Below are positions 22,704 through 31,522 of a stretch of DNA of 59,193 nucleotides, piece after piece. How positions within the stretch are numbered: position 1 is the first letter of the stretch; each line of letters opens with the position of its first letter. This stretch comes from Azoarcus sp. TTM-91 (GTDB lineage Bacteria; Pseudomonadota; Gammaproteobacteria; Burkholderiales; Rhodocyclaceae). The notes beneath the pieces are model-generated. The model had not been told where the DNA came from. It saw nothing but the letters and a program-made list of their open reading frames with translations, and searched no databases. The DNA lies in NCBI RefSeq assembly GCF_012911025.1, contig NZ_WUEI01000023.1, forward strand, positions 1-59,193. The letters are read 5' to 3'. A program made the translations under genes and the position numbers.

Positions 22704-23706
22704 GCTGGTCGTTCCCGGGAAGCCGAGCCCGCTGGAGCAGGCGGCCATCGTGCTGCTGAGCATGGGCGAGGAGCCCGCCGCCGCGGTGCTGCGCTGCTTC
22801 TCCCGCGAGGAGTTGCTGGAGGTCACCCAGGTGATGTCGCGCATGAGCGGCATCAAGGTGGAGACGGTCAAGCACTCGCTGCAGTCCTTCTTCGATGATT
22901 ACCGCGAGCAGAGCGGGGTGCATGGCGCCTCGCGCTCCTACCTCAAGCGCTCGCTGGATCTGGCGTTGGGCGCCGACATCGCCAACAGCGTGCTCAACAC
23001 CATCTACGGCGACGCCATACGGCCCAAGATGGCGCGGCTGCAGTGGGCCTCGCCCAAGTGGCTGGCCGAGCGCATCGTGCATGAGCATGTGCGCATGCAG
23101 GCGGTCTTCCTCGCCTTCCTGCCGCCGGCGCTGGCCGGCGACGTGGTCGATGCGCTGCCGGAGGAGAGCCGCGACCTGGTGCTGCTCAACGTCGCCCGCC
23201 TGAACGAGATCGACCGCGAGTTGCTGGAAGAACTGGACGAGGTGGTGGACCGCTGCCTCGAAAGCCTGGGCCTGCAGAGCGCCAGCGTGGAAGGCGTGCG
23301 CCAGGCGGCGGAGATCCTCAACCGCCTGCCGGGCAACCGCCAGCAGATGGTGGAGCTGCTGCGGGCGCGCGATCCGGAGGTGGTGTCGGAGATCGAGGTC
23401 AGCATGTACGACTTCTTCATCCTCTCCCGCCAGAGCGAAGCCAACATCATCCGCATCATCGAGGAGGTGCCGCTGGAGCAGTGGGCCATCGCCCTCAAGG
23501 GTGCCGAGCCGGCGGTGCGCAACGCGGTGCTGCAGTCCATGCCGCGCCGGCAGGCGCAGACCTTCGAGGACACCATGCGCCGCATGGGCCCGGTTCCCAT
23601 CAGCCGCATCGAGCAGACGCGGCGCGAGATCATGGACGCGGTGAAGGGGCTGGCGGATGCCGGCGAGATCGAGGTCCAACTGTTCGCCGAGGCGGTGGTG
23701 GAATGA
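22678..23706 (+). CDS. fliG: Flagellar motor switch protein FliG
   Basis: 342-residue rotor protein that contacts FliF, FliM and the stator. The N-terminal domain has AIVLLSMGEEPAAAVLRCFSREE-type sequence, and the middle domain carries the EHVRMQAVFLAFLPP form of the family EHPQ region. The C-terminal torque helix region contains ALKGAEPAVRNAVLQSMPRR. It overlaps fliF and is linked to fliH by ATGA. Length matches the family. Confidence 0.96.
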   Translation: MADPNKPGELVVPGKPSPLEQAAIVLLSMGEEPAAAVLRCFSREELLEVTQVMSRMSGIKVETVKHSLQSFFDDYREQSGVHGASRSYLKRSLDLALGADIANSVLNTIYGDAIRPKMARLQWASPKWLAERIVHEHVRMQAVFLAFLPPALAGDVVDALPEESRDLVLLNVARLNEIDRELLEELDEVVDRCLESLGLQSASVEGVRQAAEILNRLPGNRQQMVELLRARDPEVVSEIEVSMYDFFILSRQSEANIIRIIEEVPLEQWAIALKGAEPAVRNAVLQSMPRRQAQTFEDTMRRMGPVPISRIEQTRREIMDAVKGLADAGEIEVQLFAEAVVE

Positions 23707-24389
23707 AAGGCTACCGCCTGCACCGCTTCCCGCCGCTGTCGCAGCTCGGCAGCAGCGCGGCGGCCGGCGGCTCCGTCGCCGACATCCAGGCCGCGCTCGC
23801 CGACGGCTTCCAGCAGGGCATGGAGCGCGGCTACCGCGAAGGCCACGGCAGCGGTCTTGCCCAGGGCCTGGAGGAAGGCCGCGCCCAGGGCCGGGAAGAG
23901 GGGCTGCGCAGCGGCAGGGATGAAGCGATGCGGGCGGTGCGCGCCGACTTCGAGCGCCTGGCGGCGCCGCTGGAGGCGATGCTGGAGAGCCTCAGGCACC
24001 TGCAGGCGGATTACCAGGCCGCATTGCGCAAGGAGGTCGTCGACCTGGTGGGCAAGGTCGCCCGCCAGGTGATCCGCTGCGAACTGGCGCTGCAGCCGGT
24101 GCAGATGCTGGCGCTGGTGGACGAGACGTTGGCGACCATGCCGCCGGCGCGCGAGGGCGTGGAAGTCTTCCTCAACCCGGAAGAGCTGCAGCGCATCAAG
24201 GAGCTGGACCCGGAGCGGGCGGCGCGCTGGCAGTTGATCGCCGATCCGCGGCTGGAGCCGGGCGAATGCCGCATCAAGGCCGATGGCCGCGAAGCCGACG
24301 CCGGCTGCCGCCAGCGCCTGGCAGCCTGCATGGAGCAGGTTTCCAGCCAGCTGCTGCCGGCCAGCGAAGATGGCGAGGTGGCCGCATGA
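23703..24389 (+). CDS. fliH: Flagellar export ATPase regulator FliH
   Basis: 228-residue stalk protein that holds the FliI ATPase at the C-ring. The middle has the typical Gly-repeat helix (GMERGYREGHGSGLAQGLEE). The C-terminal FliH/YscL domain contains VVDLVGKVARQVIRCELALQP. The ATG at 23703 overlaps the fliG stop. It ends in an ATGA overlap with fliI. Confidence 0.93.
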   Translation: MKGYRLHRFPPLSQLGSSAAAGGSVADIQAALADGFQQGMERGYREGHGSGLAQGLEEGRAQGREEGLRSGRDEAMRAVRADFERLAAPLEAMLESLRHLQADYQAALRKEVVDLVGKVARQVIRCELALQPVQMLALVDETLATMPPAREGVEVFLNPEELQRIKELDPERAARWQLIADPRLEPGECRIKADGREADAGCRQRLAACMEQVSSQLLPASEDGEVAA

Positions 24390-25696
24390 TAGGCGAGGCG
24401 CTGCGGCGGCTGGAACTTGACGCGGTGCCGGTGGCGACCCCCACCGGCCGCCTGGTCGGCGCCTCCGGGCTGCTGCTGGAAAGCGTCGGCTGCCCGCTGC
24501 AGACCGGCCAGCGCTGCCGCATCGAAACCGCCAGCGGCGAGTGGATCGCCGCCGAGGCGGTGGGTTTCCGCAACGAAGTCTCCTACCTCATGCCCTACAA
24601 GCGGCCGGACGGGCTGGCCACCGGCGCCCGCGTGCTGCCCGCCGCCGAACAGTCCGGCCCCAGCATCGGCCCCGCCTGGCTGGGGCGCATCGTCAATGGC
24701 CTGGGCGAGCCGCTGGACGGCCTCGGCCGCCTCAGTGGCGAGCATGTGCTGGAGCCGCGCCCACCGCGCGTCAATCCGCTGAAGAAGCGGCCGGTGCGCG
24801 AGCCGCTGGACGTGGGCGTGCGCGCCATCGACGGCGTGCTGACGCTGGGCAAGGGCCAGCGCGTCGGCCTGATGGCCGGCTCCGGCGTCGGCAAGAGCGT
24901 GCTGCTCGGCCTCATCACCCGCCAGATCGTCGCCGACGTGGTGGTGGTCGGGCTGATCGGCGAGCGCAGCCGCGAGGTGCGCGAGTTCATCGACCTCTCC
25001 CTCGGCCCGGCCGGCCTGGCGCGCGCCATCGTGGTGGTGGCGCCGGCGGACGAATCGCCGCTGATGCGCCTCAAGGCCACCGAGCTGTGCCACACCATCG
25101 CCGCCCATTTCCGCGATCAGGGTAGCGACGTGCTGCTGCTGGTGGATTCGCTCACCCGCTACGCCATGGCGCGGCGCGAAGTGGCGCTGGCGCTGGGCGA
25201 GCCGCCGGCCACCCGCGGCTATCCGCCCTCGGTGTTCAGCCTGCTGCCGCAGCTGGTGGAAAGCGCCGGCAACGGCGAGAACGAGCAGGGCAGCATGAGC
25301 GCCATCTACACCGTGCTGGCCGAGGGTGACGACCAGCAGGACCCGGTGGTGGACACCGCCCGCGCCATCCTCGACGGCCACATCGTGCTGTCGCGCGAGC
25401 TGGCCGAGCGCGGCCACTACCCGGCCATCGACATCGCCGCCTCCATCAGCCGCTGCATGGCGCTGGTGGCGGGGCAATCCCACCAGAAGGCCGCCCGCGC
25501 GCTTAAGGAGATGGCGGCGCGCTACGCCCAGGTGCGCGACCTGCTGCCGCTGGGCGCCTACGTGCCCGGCGCCGATCCGGCCACCGACCGCGCGGTGGCG
25601 CTGTACCCGGCGATCGAAGAGTTCCTGCGCCAGGGCACGCATGAAGCGGCGCCGCTGGCGGCCACCCGTGCCCGTCTCGAGGAGTTGATGGCATGA
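24386..25696 (+). CDS. fliI: Flagellum-specific export ATPase FliI
   Basis: 436-residue F1-beta-like ATPase. Walker A is MAGSGVGKSVLL near 163-174. LLLVDSLTRYAMARREVALA near 250-269 carries the Walker B Asp, followed by GEPPATRGYPPSVFS. It unfolds and feeds export substrates in complex with FliH and FliJ. The ATG at 24386 was chosen by overlap with fliH; the frame is open further upstream inside fliH. Confidence 0.97.
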   Translation: MIGEALRRLELDAVPVATPTGRLVGASGLLLESVGCPLQTGQRCRIETASGEWIAAEAVGFRNEVSYLMPYKRPDGLATGARVLPAAEQSGPSIGPAWLGRIVNGLGEPLDGLGRLSGEHVLEPRPPRVNPLKKRPVREPLDVGVRAIDGVLTLGKGQRVGLMAGSGVGKSVLLGLITRQIVADVVVVGLIGERSREVREFIDLSLGPAGLARAIVVVAPADESPLMRLKATELCHTIAAHFRDQGSDVLLLVDSLTRYAMARREVALALGEPPATRGYPPSVFSLLPQLVESAGNGENEQGSMSAIYTVLAEGDDQQDPVVDTARAILDGHIVLSRELAERGHYPAIDIAASISRCMALVAGQSHQKAARALKEMAARYAQVRDLLPLGAYVPGADPATDRAVALYPAIEEFLRQGTHEAAPLAATRARLEELMA

Positions 25697-26127
25697 GCAT
25701 GGTCAAGCCCTTGGACAGCCTGAAGCGGCTGGTCGAGCTGCGCAGCCGCGAGGTCGACCGCCTGAGCGCCGACATGGCGAGCCGGCAGGGCGAGCGCGCC
25801 CGCTACCTGGGCAACCTGGAGCGGCTGGAGCAGCTGCGCGCCAGCGTCGGCGCCAGCGGGCTCGCCAGCCCGGCGCTGGCGCTCAACTGCGCCGACTACA
25901 AACAGGCGGTCACCGCCATCGCCGCCGCCCATCGCGAGGACCTGGCGCTGCATGAGGCCGACATGGCGCTGGCGCAGCAGGCGCTGATCGCCGCCGCCCG
26001 CCGCCACGAGGTGCTGGACCAGGTGCATGCCCGCAAGCATGGCGAAGCGCAGCGCCAGGAGCGGGCGGTGGAACAGAAGCAGCAGGACGACCTGGCCGCC
26101 CAGGTGTGGCTGCGGGGCCAGCCATGA
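25693..26127 (+). CDS. fliJ: Flagellar export chaperone-escort protein FliJ
   Basis: 144-residue, almost wholly helical coiled-coil protein (LKRLVELRSREVDRLSADMA, then HARKHGEAQRQERAVEQKQQ). It sits like a gamma subunit inside the FliI ring. Sequence conservation in this family is low; the identification rests on composition, length and position after fliI, with ATGA overlap. Confidence 0.85.
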   Translation: MSMVKPLDSLKRLVELRSREVDRLSADMASRQGERARYLGNLERLEQLRASVGASGLASPALALNCADYKQAVTAIAAAHREDLALHEADMALAQQALIAAARRHEVLDQVHARKHGEAQRQERAVEQKQQDDLAAQVWLRGQP

Positions 26128-26214
26128 GCCGCGCATATCGCCGATTTCAGTCGCGAGGGCAAATGGTCGCCTTATCCAAGGCAGACCCCGTTTCCCCCTC
26201 GGCAGGAGAGTTCC

Positions 26215-27588
26215 ATGGCTGATATCGATCCGACCTCGATGGCCGCCTCGCTGGCGACCTACTACACCCAGAACGCCCAATCCCGGCTGGATACCCAGAC
26301 GGCAAAGGCGACCAGCACCACCACCGCGCTGACCAAGCTCAAGAGCGCGCTGAGCACCTTCGACACCGCGCTGGCCGGCCTCACCTCGGTCAAGACCGGC
26401 GTGGCCCAGTACTCGGCCAGCTTCTCCTCCCCGGTCGGCACCGCCACCGCCTCATCCACCGCGGCGGCCGGCAGCTACGCCTTCTTCGTCGAGAAGGTTG
26501 CCACCGCGCACCAGCTCGCCTTCGAAGACATTCCGCCGGACATCGACGTCATCAACGGCGGCCCGCTGATCATCCAGCTGGGCGACGGCAGCAGCTTCAC
26601 CGTGGATCTCGCCGCCTCCGACCGCGACGGCGACGGCAAGCTCTCGCCCAGCGAAGTGGCGCGCGCCATCAACCTCGCCGAGGACAACGGCGGCAAGGTC
26701 TCCGCCATGGTCGTAACCAGTGGCGGCAAGAGCCAGCTGGTGCTCACCTCCGCCACCACCGGCAGCGACGGCGCCATCACGCTGGACACCAGCGGCCTGC
26801 CGGCCAGCGAGCTCAAGACCGCGCTCGGCGGCGGCGGTGTCGAACTGGTGAAGGCGGAAGACGCGGTGGTGTGGCTGGGCAACAAGGATTCCGGCCTGCG
26901 CATGGAGCAAAGCTCCAACACCTTCACCGCCATCGAAGGCGTCAGCGTCACCTTCACCCAGGCGATGAGCGAGGGCAGCGCGCCGGCCACGCTGACGGTG
27001 GGCACCGACACCAGCGGCACCACCTCCAAGGTGCAGAGCTTCGTCAGCGCCTACAACGCGCTGATGAAGGTGCTGGGCGATCTCACCGCCTACGGCGACC
27101 CGGACGCCGGCTCCGCCTCGGCCGTGTTCGCCTCCGACACCGGCGTGCGCACCCTCAAGACCCGGCTGGCCGGCATCGTCCGCGACGGCGCCGGTGGCGT
27201 CAGCATGCGCGAGCTCGGCATCAGCATCGGCCGCGACGGCACCATGGCGCTGGACACCGACAAGCTGGAAGCCGCGCTGGAGGCCGACCCGAGCAAGCTG
27301 GACAGCTTCTTCGGCAGCCCCCGCGCCGGCAACCAGACCGGCGTGCTCGGCAACTTCGACACCTACCTGGACAGCTGGCTCAACAGCGCCTCCGGCCAGA
27401 TCGCCCGGCGCCAGGAAACGGTGACCAAGCAGCAGTCGCAGTTCAGCGCCCGCCAGGACCAGCTCGACCGCAAATACGACAGCGCCTACGCGCGCTACCT
27501 CGCCCAATTCACCCAATTGCAGACGCTGACGGCGCAGATGAGCGAGACATCCGGCCTGTTCAGCAGCCTGTCGACCAGCAGCAGCTGA
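26215..27588 (+). CDS. fliD: Flagellar filament cap protein FliD (HAP2)
   Basis: 457 residues. The N-terminal FliD domain (ADIDPTSMAASLATYYTQNAQSRL, then LKSALSTFDTALAGLTSVK) and the C-terminal domain (VQSFVSAYNALMKVLGDLT, then LDRKYDSAYARYLAQFTQLQTL) frame the cap's variable part. It folds flagellin at the filament tip. GGCAGGAGAG precedes the ATG at 26215. Lateral equivalent: LafB. Confidence 0.95.
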   Translation: MADIDPTSMAASLATYYTQNAQSRLDTQTAKATSTTTALTKLKSALSTFDTALAGLTSVKTGVAQYSASFSSPVGTATASSTAAAGSYAFFVEKVATAHQLAFEDIPPDIDVINGGPLIIQLGDGSSFTVDLAASDRDGDGKLSPSEVARAINLAEDNGGKVSAMVVTSGGKSQLVLTSATTGSDGAITLDTSGLPASELKTALGGGGVELVKAEDAVVWLGNKDSGLRMEQSSNTFTAIEGVSVTFTQAMSEGSAPATLTVGTDTSGTTSKVQSFVSAYNALMKVLGDLTAYGDPDAGSASAVFASDTGVRTLKTRLAGIVRDGAGGVSMRELGISIGRDGTMALDTDKLEAALEADPSKLDSFFGSPRAGNQTGVLGNFDTYLDSWLNSASGQIARRQETVTKQQSQFSARQDQLDRKYDSAYARYLAQFTQLQTLTAQMSETSGLFSSLSTSSS

Positions 27589-27625
27589 GGCTGGCCGGCG
27601 CAGACATCCAACGAGGGGTAAGAGC

Positions 27626-28012
27626 TTGAACCACGAAGCCTATCGCAGCTACCACGAGGTCAACCTGGGCGCCCGGGCCGCCCAGGCCTCGCCGGTGCAA
27701 CTGGTGCTGATCCTCACCGACGGCCTGCTCGAAGAGCTGGCGCGCACCCGCGCCCACATCGAGAGCAAGCGCTACGAGGCCAAGGCGATCAGCCTCGACA
27801 AGTGCGTGAACATCCTCAACGGCCTCTCCAGCGCACTGGACTTCGACGCCGGCAGCGAACTCGTCGTCAATCTCGGCCGCCTCTACGACTACTGCGCCCA
27901 GCGCCTCTACCACGCCGGCTATGCGCTGGACGTGGTGGCGGTGGACGAGGTCATCGGCCTCATCACCACCCTGCGCCACGGCTGGCAAGGCATGCAGGCC
28001 AATCATGGATAG
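27626..28012 (+). CDS. fliS: Flagellin export chaperone FliS
   Basis: 128-residue helical chaperone that binds the flagellin C-terminus before export. Family features include AYRSYHEVNLGARAAQASPVQLVLILTDGLLEEL-type sequence near the start and AISLDKCVNILNGLSSALDF. The start codon is TTG at 27626 with GAGGGG upstream. It overlaps the next gene by eight bases. Confidence 0.93.
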   Translation: MNHEAYRSYHEVNLGARAAQASPVQLVLILTDGLLEELARTRAHIESKRYEAKAISLDKCVNILNGLSSALDFDAGSELVVNLGRLYDYCAQRLYHAGYALDVVAVDEVIGLITTLRHGWQGMQANHG

Positions 28013-28316
28013 ACAGGTAGCGCTGCTGCGCCTGGCGCGCCGACTGGCCGCCGCCGCCGCCGACAAGGACTGGGACACCCTGGGCCGGGTCGACCGCGAG
28101 CTGGCCGCCGCCTTGCCGCAGCTGGCGGCGCACGGCGCCTGGAGCAGCGCCGAGCAGCGCGCGCTGGATGAACTGCAGCGCGCCCATGCCGCCGCCCGCG
28201 CCGACTGCGCGCGCGAAACCGCCGACACCGGCCGGCGGCTGGGACAGATGCGGGAAAGCAAGGAAGGCTGGATGGCCTACGCGATGAACGAAGAATGGCA
28301 GGGGAGCCGCACATGA
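28005..28316 (+). CDS. fliT: FliT-like export chaperone (LafD position)
   Basis: 103-residue, mostly helical, Ala/Arg-rich protein. FliT proteins chaperone FliD and are poorly conserved, so the call rests on size, helical pattern and position between fliS and fliK, where lafD lies in lateral clusters. It overlaps fliS by eight bases and fliK by ATGA. Confidence 0.7.
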   Translation: MDRQVALLRLARRLAAAAADKDWDTLGRVDRELAAALPQLAAHGAWSSAEQRALDELQRAHAAARADCARETADTGRRLGQMRESKEGWMAYAMNEEWQGSRT

Positions 28317-29443
28317 ATGCCTTGTTGAACGTGGCCAGCGCCACGGCGAAGGCGCCGGCCCAGGGCGCCGCGCCGGCCGTCGGCGCGGTGCTGGCGACCG
28401 CGCCGGGCGCCGGCAGATCCACCGCCCCCGACACGGCGGCGAATGAAGGCGCAACGACCGCCGGCGATTTCATCGCCGCGCTGCAGGGCGCGGCCGACCA
28501 ACTGGCGGCAGGCGACGCTCCGGCGCTGGAGCAGGGCGCCAGCCTGGAGGCCGAAGCGGGCAAGCAGGCCGAGACCCCGGCCGACGGCGCACAGCAGGCG
28601 CAGACGCCGGCCACGCCGGCAATGGACGCCAATGGCTCGGTGGCCGCCATCGTCGCCGCCCTGGTCGCGGCCGCCACCGGCAACGCCCAGGCGGCGCCCA
28701 CCGGCGAAGCCACCGTGTCCGCCGGCCATGACGATGGCGCGGTAGCCGCGCTCGCCCGGCCCGCCGCAGCGGCGCTGGCGCAGGACACCCTCGACGCCCC
28801 GGCGCGCCAGGAGGTGGCCGCGGCCAACCGCAATATGACGGCCGCTGATCTGCCGCCATCCGCCGCCGCGGTACGCCTGCCGCAACGGAATGCCGCCGCG
28901 CTGGCCGCCGCGCCGGAAGGCAACGCGGTGGAACGCCTGCCGGCGACGGCTGCGACCACCGTGTCTGCTGCCGTTGCCTCGGCCAGCGCCAGCGGTGCCG
29001 CCGGCGAGAGCGCCACCCTCAAGCTGCCCAATGGCGAAGCCAGCCAGTGGCGCCAGCCGCTGGCCCAGGCGCTGGGCGAACGGCTGGAGGTGCAGCTCGC
29101 GCGCGGCAGCGAGCGGGCGGTGATCCGCCTCGACCCGCCGATGATGGGCACGGTGGAAATCGTCGTCCGTCATGAAGGTGGCGCGCTGCAGGTGCATCTG
29201 AGCGCCACCCACGGCGATGTGCTGCGCCAGCTGCACGCGCTGAGCGACAGCCTGCGGCAAGACCCGGCGCTGCGCCAGTTCAGCGAGGTCAGCGTGCAGG
29301 TGTCCGACGCCGGCCGCGACGGCGATGGCCGCCAGCGCCAGCGCCAGGCCGAAGGCAATGCCGAGGAACCCGGCCGCGCCCTGGCCGAAGCCGAGGCCGG
29401 CCATGCGCCGCAGGGCTTCTCCCTGAGCGGTGAGCAGGGGTAA
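28313..29443 (+). CDS. fliK: Flagellar hook-length control protein FliK (LafE-like)
   Basis: 376 residues. The first 230 are an Ala/Pro/Thr-rich, low-complexity ruler region. The C-terminal Flg_hook domain is clear at about 235-325: LAQALGERLEVQLARGSERAVIRLDPPMMGTVEIVV and LRQLHALSDSLRQD. It measures hook length and triggers FlhB switching. The ATG at 28313 overlaps the fliT stop. Confidence 0.9.
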   Translation: MNALLNVASATAKAPAQGAAPAVGAVLATAPGAGRSTAPDTAANEGATTAGDFIAALQGAADQLAAGDAPALEQGASLEAEAGKQAETPADGAQQAQTPATPAMDANGSVAAIVAALVAAATGNAQAAPTGEATVSAGHDDGAVAALARPAAAALAQDTLDAPARQEVAAANRNMTAADLPPSAAAVRLPQRNAAALAAAPEGNAVERLPATAATTVSAAVASASASGAAGESATLKLPNGEASQWRQPLAQALGERLEVQLARGSERAVIRLDPPMMGTVEIVVRHEGGALQVHLSATHGDVLRQLHALSDSLRQDPALRQFSEVSVQVSDAGRDGDGRQRQRQAEGNAEEPGRALAEAEAGHAPQGFSLSGEQG

Positions 29444-29449
29444 GCGGCG

Positions 29450-29911
29450 ATGAAGAAAACCCAGCTCCTCATCGTCTTCATCCTCGTCGGCAGCCTGATG
29501 GCGGCGGCCGGCGGCGGCGCCGCCTGGTGGTGGCTGAACTCGCGCAGCGCCACCCCGCAGGTGGCGGAGCAGAAGCCGCAGCTGGATACCCGCGAGTACC
29601 GCTACGTCAGCCTGGACAAGGTCATCGTCATGCTGCGCGGCCGCGAGGGCGAGCCGCTGTCCCACTACCTGGCGCTGGACCTGGTGTTCAAGACGCCGCT
29701 GGAGAGCGAGAAGACCGCCAAGGCCCATCTGCCGCTGATGCGCAGCATCGCGGTGAAGGCAATGTCCGCCTACACCTTCGAGCAGGCCGGGCAGATGACG
29801 GTGGACCAGTTCGCCGCCGGCATCAACCAGGCCTATGACGAAGGCTACGCCCGCGAGCCGGGTGGCAAGCCCTTCGTCGAAGCCATGATCGGCAAGCTCA
29901 TCATCGAGTGA
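29450..29911 (+). CDS. fliL: Flagellar basal-body-associated protein FliL (LafF-like)
   Basis: 153-residue single-pass inner-membrane protein: KKTQLLIVFILVGSLMAAAG forms the membrane segment at 2-21, and the periplasmic stomatin-like domain follows. FliL stabilises the stator ring. It lies between fliK and the sigma-factor gene, as lafF does. Confidence 0.85.
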   Translation: MKKTQLLIVFILVGSLMAAAGGGAAWWWLNSRSATPQVAEQKPQLDTREYRYVSLDKVIVMLRGREGEPLSHYLALDLVFKTPLESEKTAKAHLPLMRSIAVKAMSAYTFEQAGQMTVDQFAAGINQAYDEGYAREPGGKPFVEAMIGKLIIE

Positions 29912-29913
29912 CC

Positions 29914-30606
29914 ATGGACATGCAGACCGGCTACGCGGAAGTCCAGGACGTCGCCGACGAGCAGACGCAACTGCTCGCCTACGCGCCGCTGGTCAAGCGC
30001 ATCGTGCGCCAGCTCAATTCCCAGAGCGGCGGCGCGATAGACCGCGAGGACATGGAGCAGATCGGTCTGCTGGGCCTGCTCGACGCCCTGCGCCGCTATG
30101 GCACGCCGGACGAGAAGTTCGGCGCCTACGCGGCGATGCGGGTGCGCGGCGCCATCCTGGACGAGCTGCGCCGGCAGGACTGGCGGCCGCGCTCGGTGCG
30201 GCAGGAGAGCCACCGCAACCGCGACGCGGTGCGCGAGCTCACCCGCCGCCTGGGCCGCGAGCCAAGCGAGGCCGAGATCATGAAGGCGCTGGGCCTCAGC
30301 GTGGAGGCCTACCAGGAATACCAGCTGGCCGAGAGCGCCGAGATGCTGGCCAGCTTCGACGAGATGATGAACGAGATGGGCAAGCTGCCCTCCGACCGCC
30401 CCACGCCGGAAACCCTGCTGGTGCGCCGGCGCAGCATCGAGCAGGCGCTGCTGGCGCTGGACGAGCGCGAGCAGCGCGTCATCCAGCTGTACTACGAGTT
30501 CGACCTCAGCCTGAAGGAAATCGCCGCCGTGCTCGGCCTCACCGAAGCGCGCGTGTGCCAGATCAACAAGGGGGCCTTGCGCAAGATGAAGGCCTGCCTG
30601 GAATGA
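29914..30606 (+). CDS. fliA: Flagellar sigma factor, sigma-28 FliA type (LafS-like)
   Basis: 230-residue sigma-70-family factor. Region 2 is at about 20-90 (LVKRIVRQL, DMEQIGLLGLLDALRRYG, YAAMRVRGAILDELRRQDW), region 3 at 95-150, and region 4 near 180-228 (LDEREQRVIQLYYEFDLSLKEIAAVLGLTE-type). It should transcribe the flagellins and other late genes and is held by FlgM. The ATG at 29914 was chosen; a GTG at 29908 overlapping the fliL stop is possible. Because it lies in the riboswitch-led operon, cyclic di-GMP could set late gene expression too. Confidence 0.95.
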   Translation: MDMQTGYAEVQDVADEQTQLLAYAPLVKRIVRQLNSQSGGAIDREDMEQIGLLGLLDALRRYGTPDEKFGAYAAMRVRGAILDELRRQDWRPRSVRQESHRNRDAVRELTRRLGREPSEAEIMKALGLSVEAYQEYQLAESAEMLASFDEMMNEMGKLPSDRPTPETLLVRRRSIEQALLALDEREQRVIQLYYEFDLSLKEIAAVLGLTEARVCQINKGALRKMKACLE

Positions 30607-30639
30607 AGACGCAACACTGAAAGGAAACGGGAGCAATTC

Positions 30640-31509
30640 ATGCAGCAGATCCTGGGTATCGCCATCGTGCTGGGATGCGTCTTCGGCGGCTTCATGCTCG
30701 GCGGCGGAACCCTGCACGTCATCTGGGAGCCGGTGGAGTTGATCATCATCGTCGGTGCGGCCACCGGTGCCATCGTGCTCGGCAACCCCCGCCACGTGCT
30801 GGCCGAGATGGTCATCCAGCTGCGCAAGGTGATGTTGCGCCGCAAGCAGGGGCCGGACTTCCAGCGTCAATTGCTGCTGCTGATGTACGAACTGCTGCAG
30901 ACGGCCGCCGGCGGCCTCAAGGCGCTGGACGCCCACGTCGAGGCGCCGCACGACAGCCCGCTGTTCCGCCGCTATCCGCTGATCCTGGAAGAGCCCAAGC
31001 TGCTCGCCTTCATCGTGGACAACTTCCGCCTGATGGCCATGGGCAAGATCAGCGGCCATGAGTTGGAGGGTGTGCTGGAGCAGGAACTGGAGGCCATCCA
31101 CGACGAGTTGGAACAGCCTTCCAAGTCGCTGCACAAGATCGGCGAGGCCATGCCGGGCTTCGGCATCCTGGCCGCGGTGCTGGGCATCGTGATGGCGATG
31201 AACTCGGTGGGCGACGGCCTGGGCGCGGCGGAGATCGCCGCCAAGGTGGCGGCCGCCATGGTGGGCACCTTCATCGGCATCTTCTTCTGCTACGGTGTGC
31301 TCGACCCGCTCAGCAACGTCATGAAGCAGCTGGTGACGCAGGAGATGTCCAACATGGAATGCGTCAAGGTGGTGCTGGTCACCCACGTCTCCGGCAAGCC
31401 GCCGTTGCTCGCCATCGACGCCGGCCGCCGGCTGGTGCAGCTCAACATCAAGCCGAGCTTCGCCCAGCTCGAATCCTGGATAGACGCGCTGCAGGATGCG
31501 CGCAGCTGA
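30640..31509 (+). CDS. motA: Flagellar stator protein MotA (LafT-like)
   Basis: 289-residue inner-membrane stator subunit with four membrane segments: residues 1-22, 28-48, about 170-195 and 200-222 (PGFGILAAVLGIVMAMNS, FIGIFFCYGVLDPL). The long cytoplasmic loop between the second and third contacts FliG. AAGGAAACGGGAG lies upstream of the ATG. Pairs with MotB encoded 13 bases later. Confidence 0.95.
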   Translation: MQQILGIAIVLGCVFGGFMLGGGTLHVIWEPVELIIIVGAATGAIVLGNPRHVLAEMVIQLRKVMLRRKQGPDFQRQLLLLMYELLQTAAGGLKALDAHVEAPHDSPLFRRYPLILEEPKLLAFIVDNFRLMAMGKISGHELEGVLEQELEAIHDELEQPSKSLHKIGEAMPGFGILAAVLGIVMAMNSVGDGLGAAEIAAKVAAAMVGTFIGIFFCYGVLDPLSNVMKQLVTQEMSNMECVKVVLVTHVSGKPPLLAIDAGRRLVQLNIKPSFAQLESWIDALQDARS

Positions 31510-31522
31510 GGCCCCGGCGACC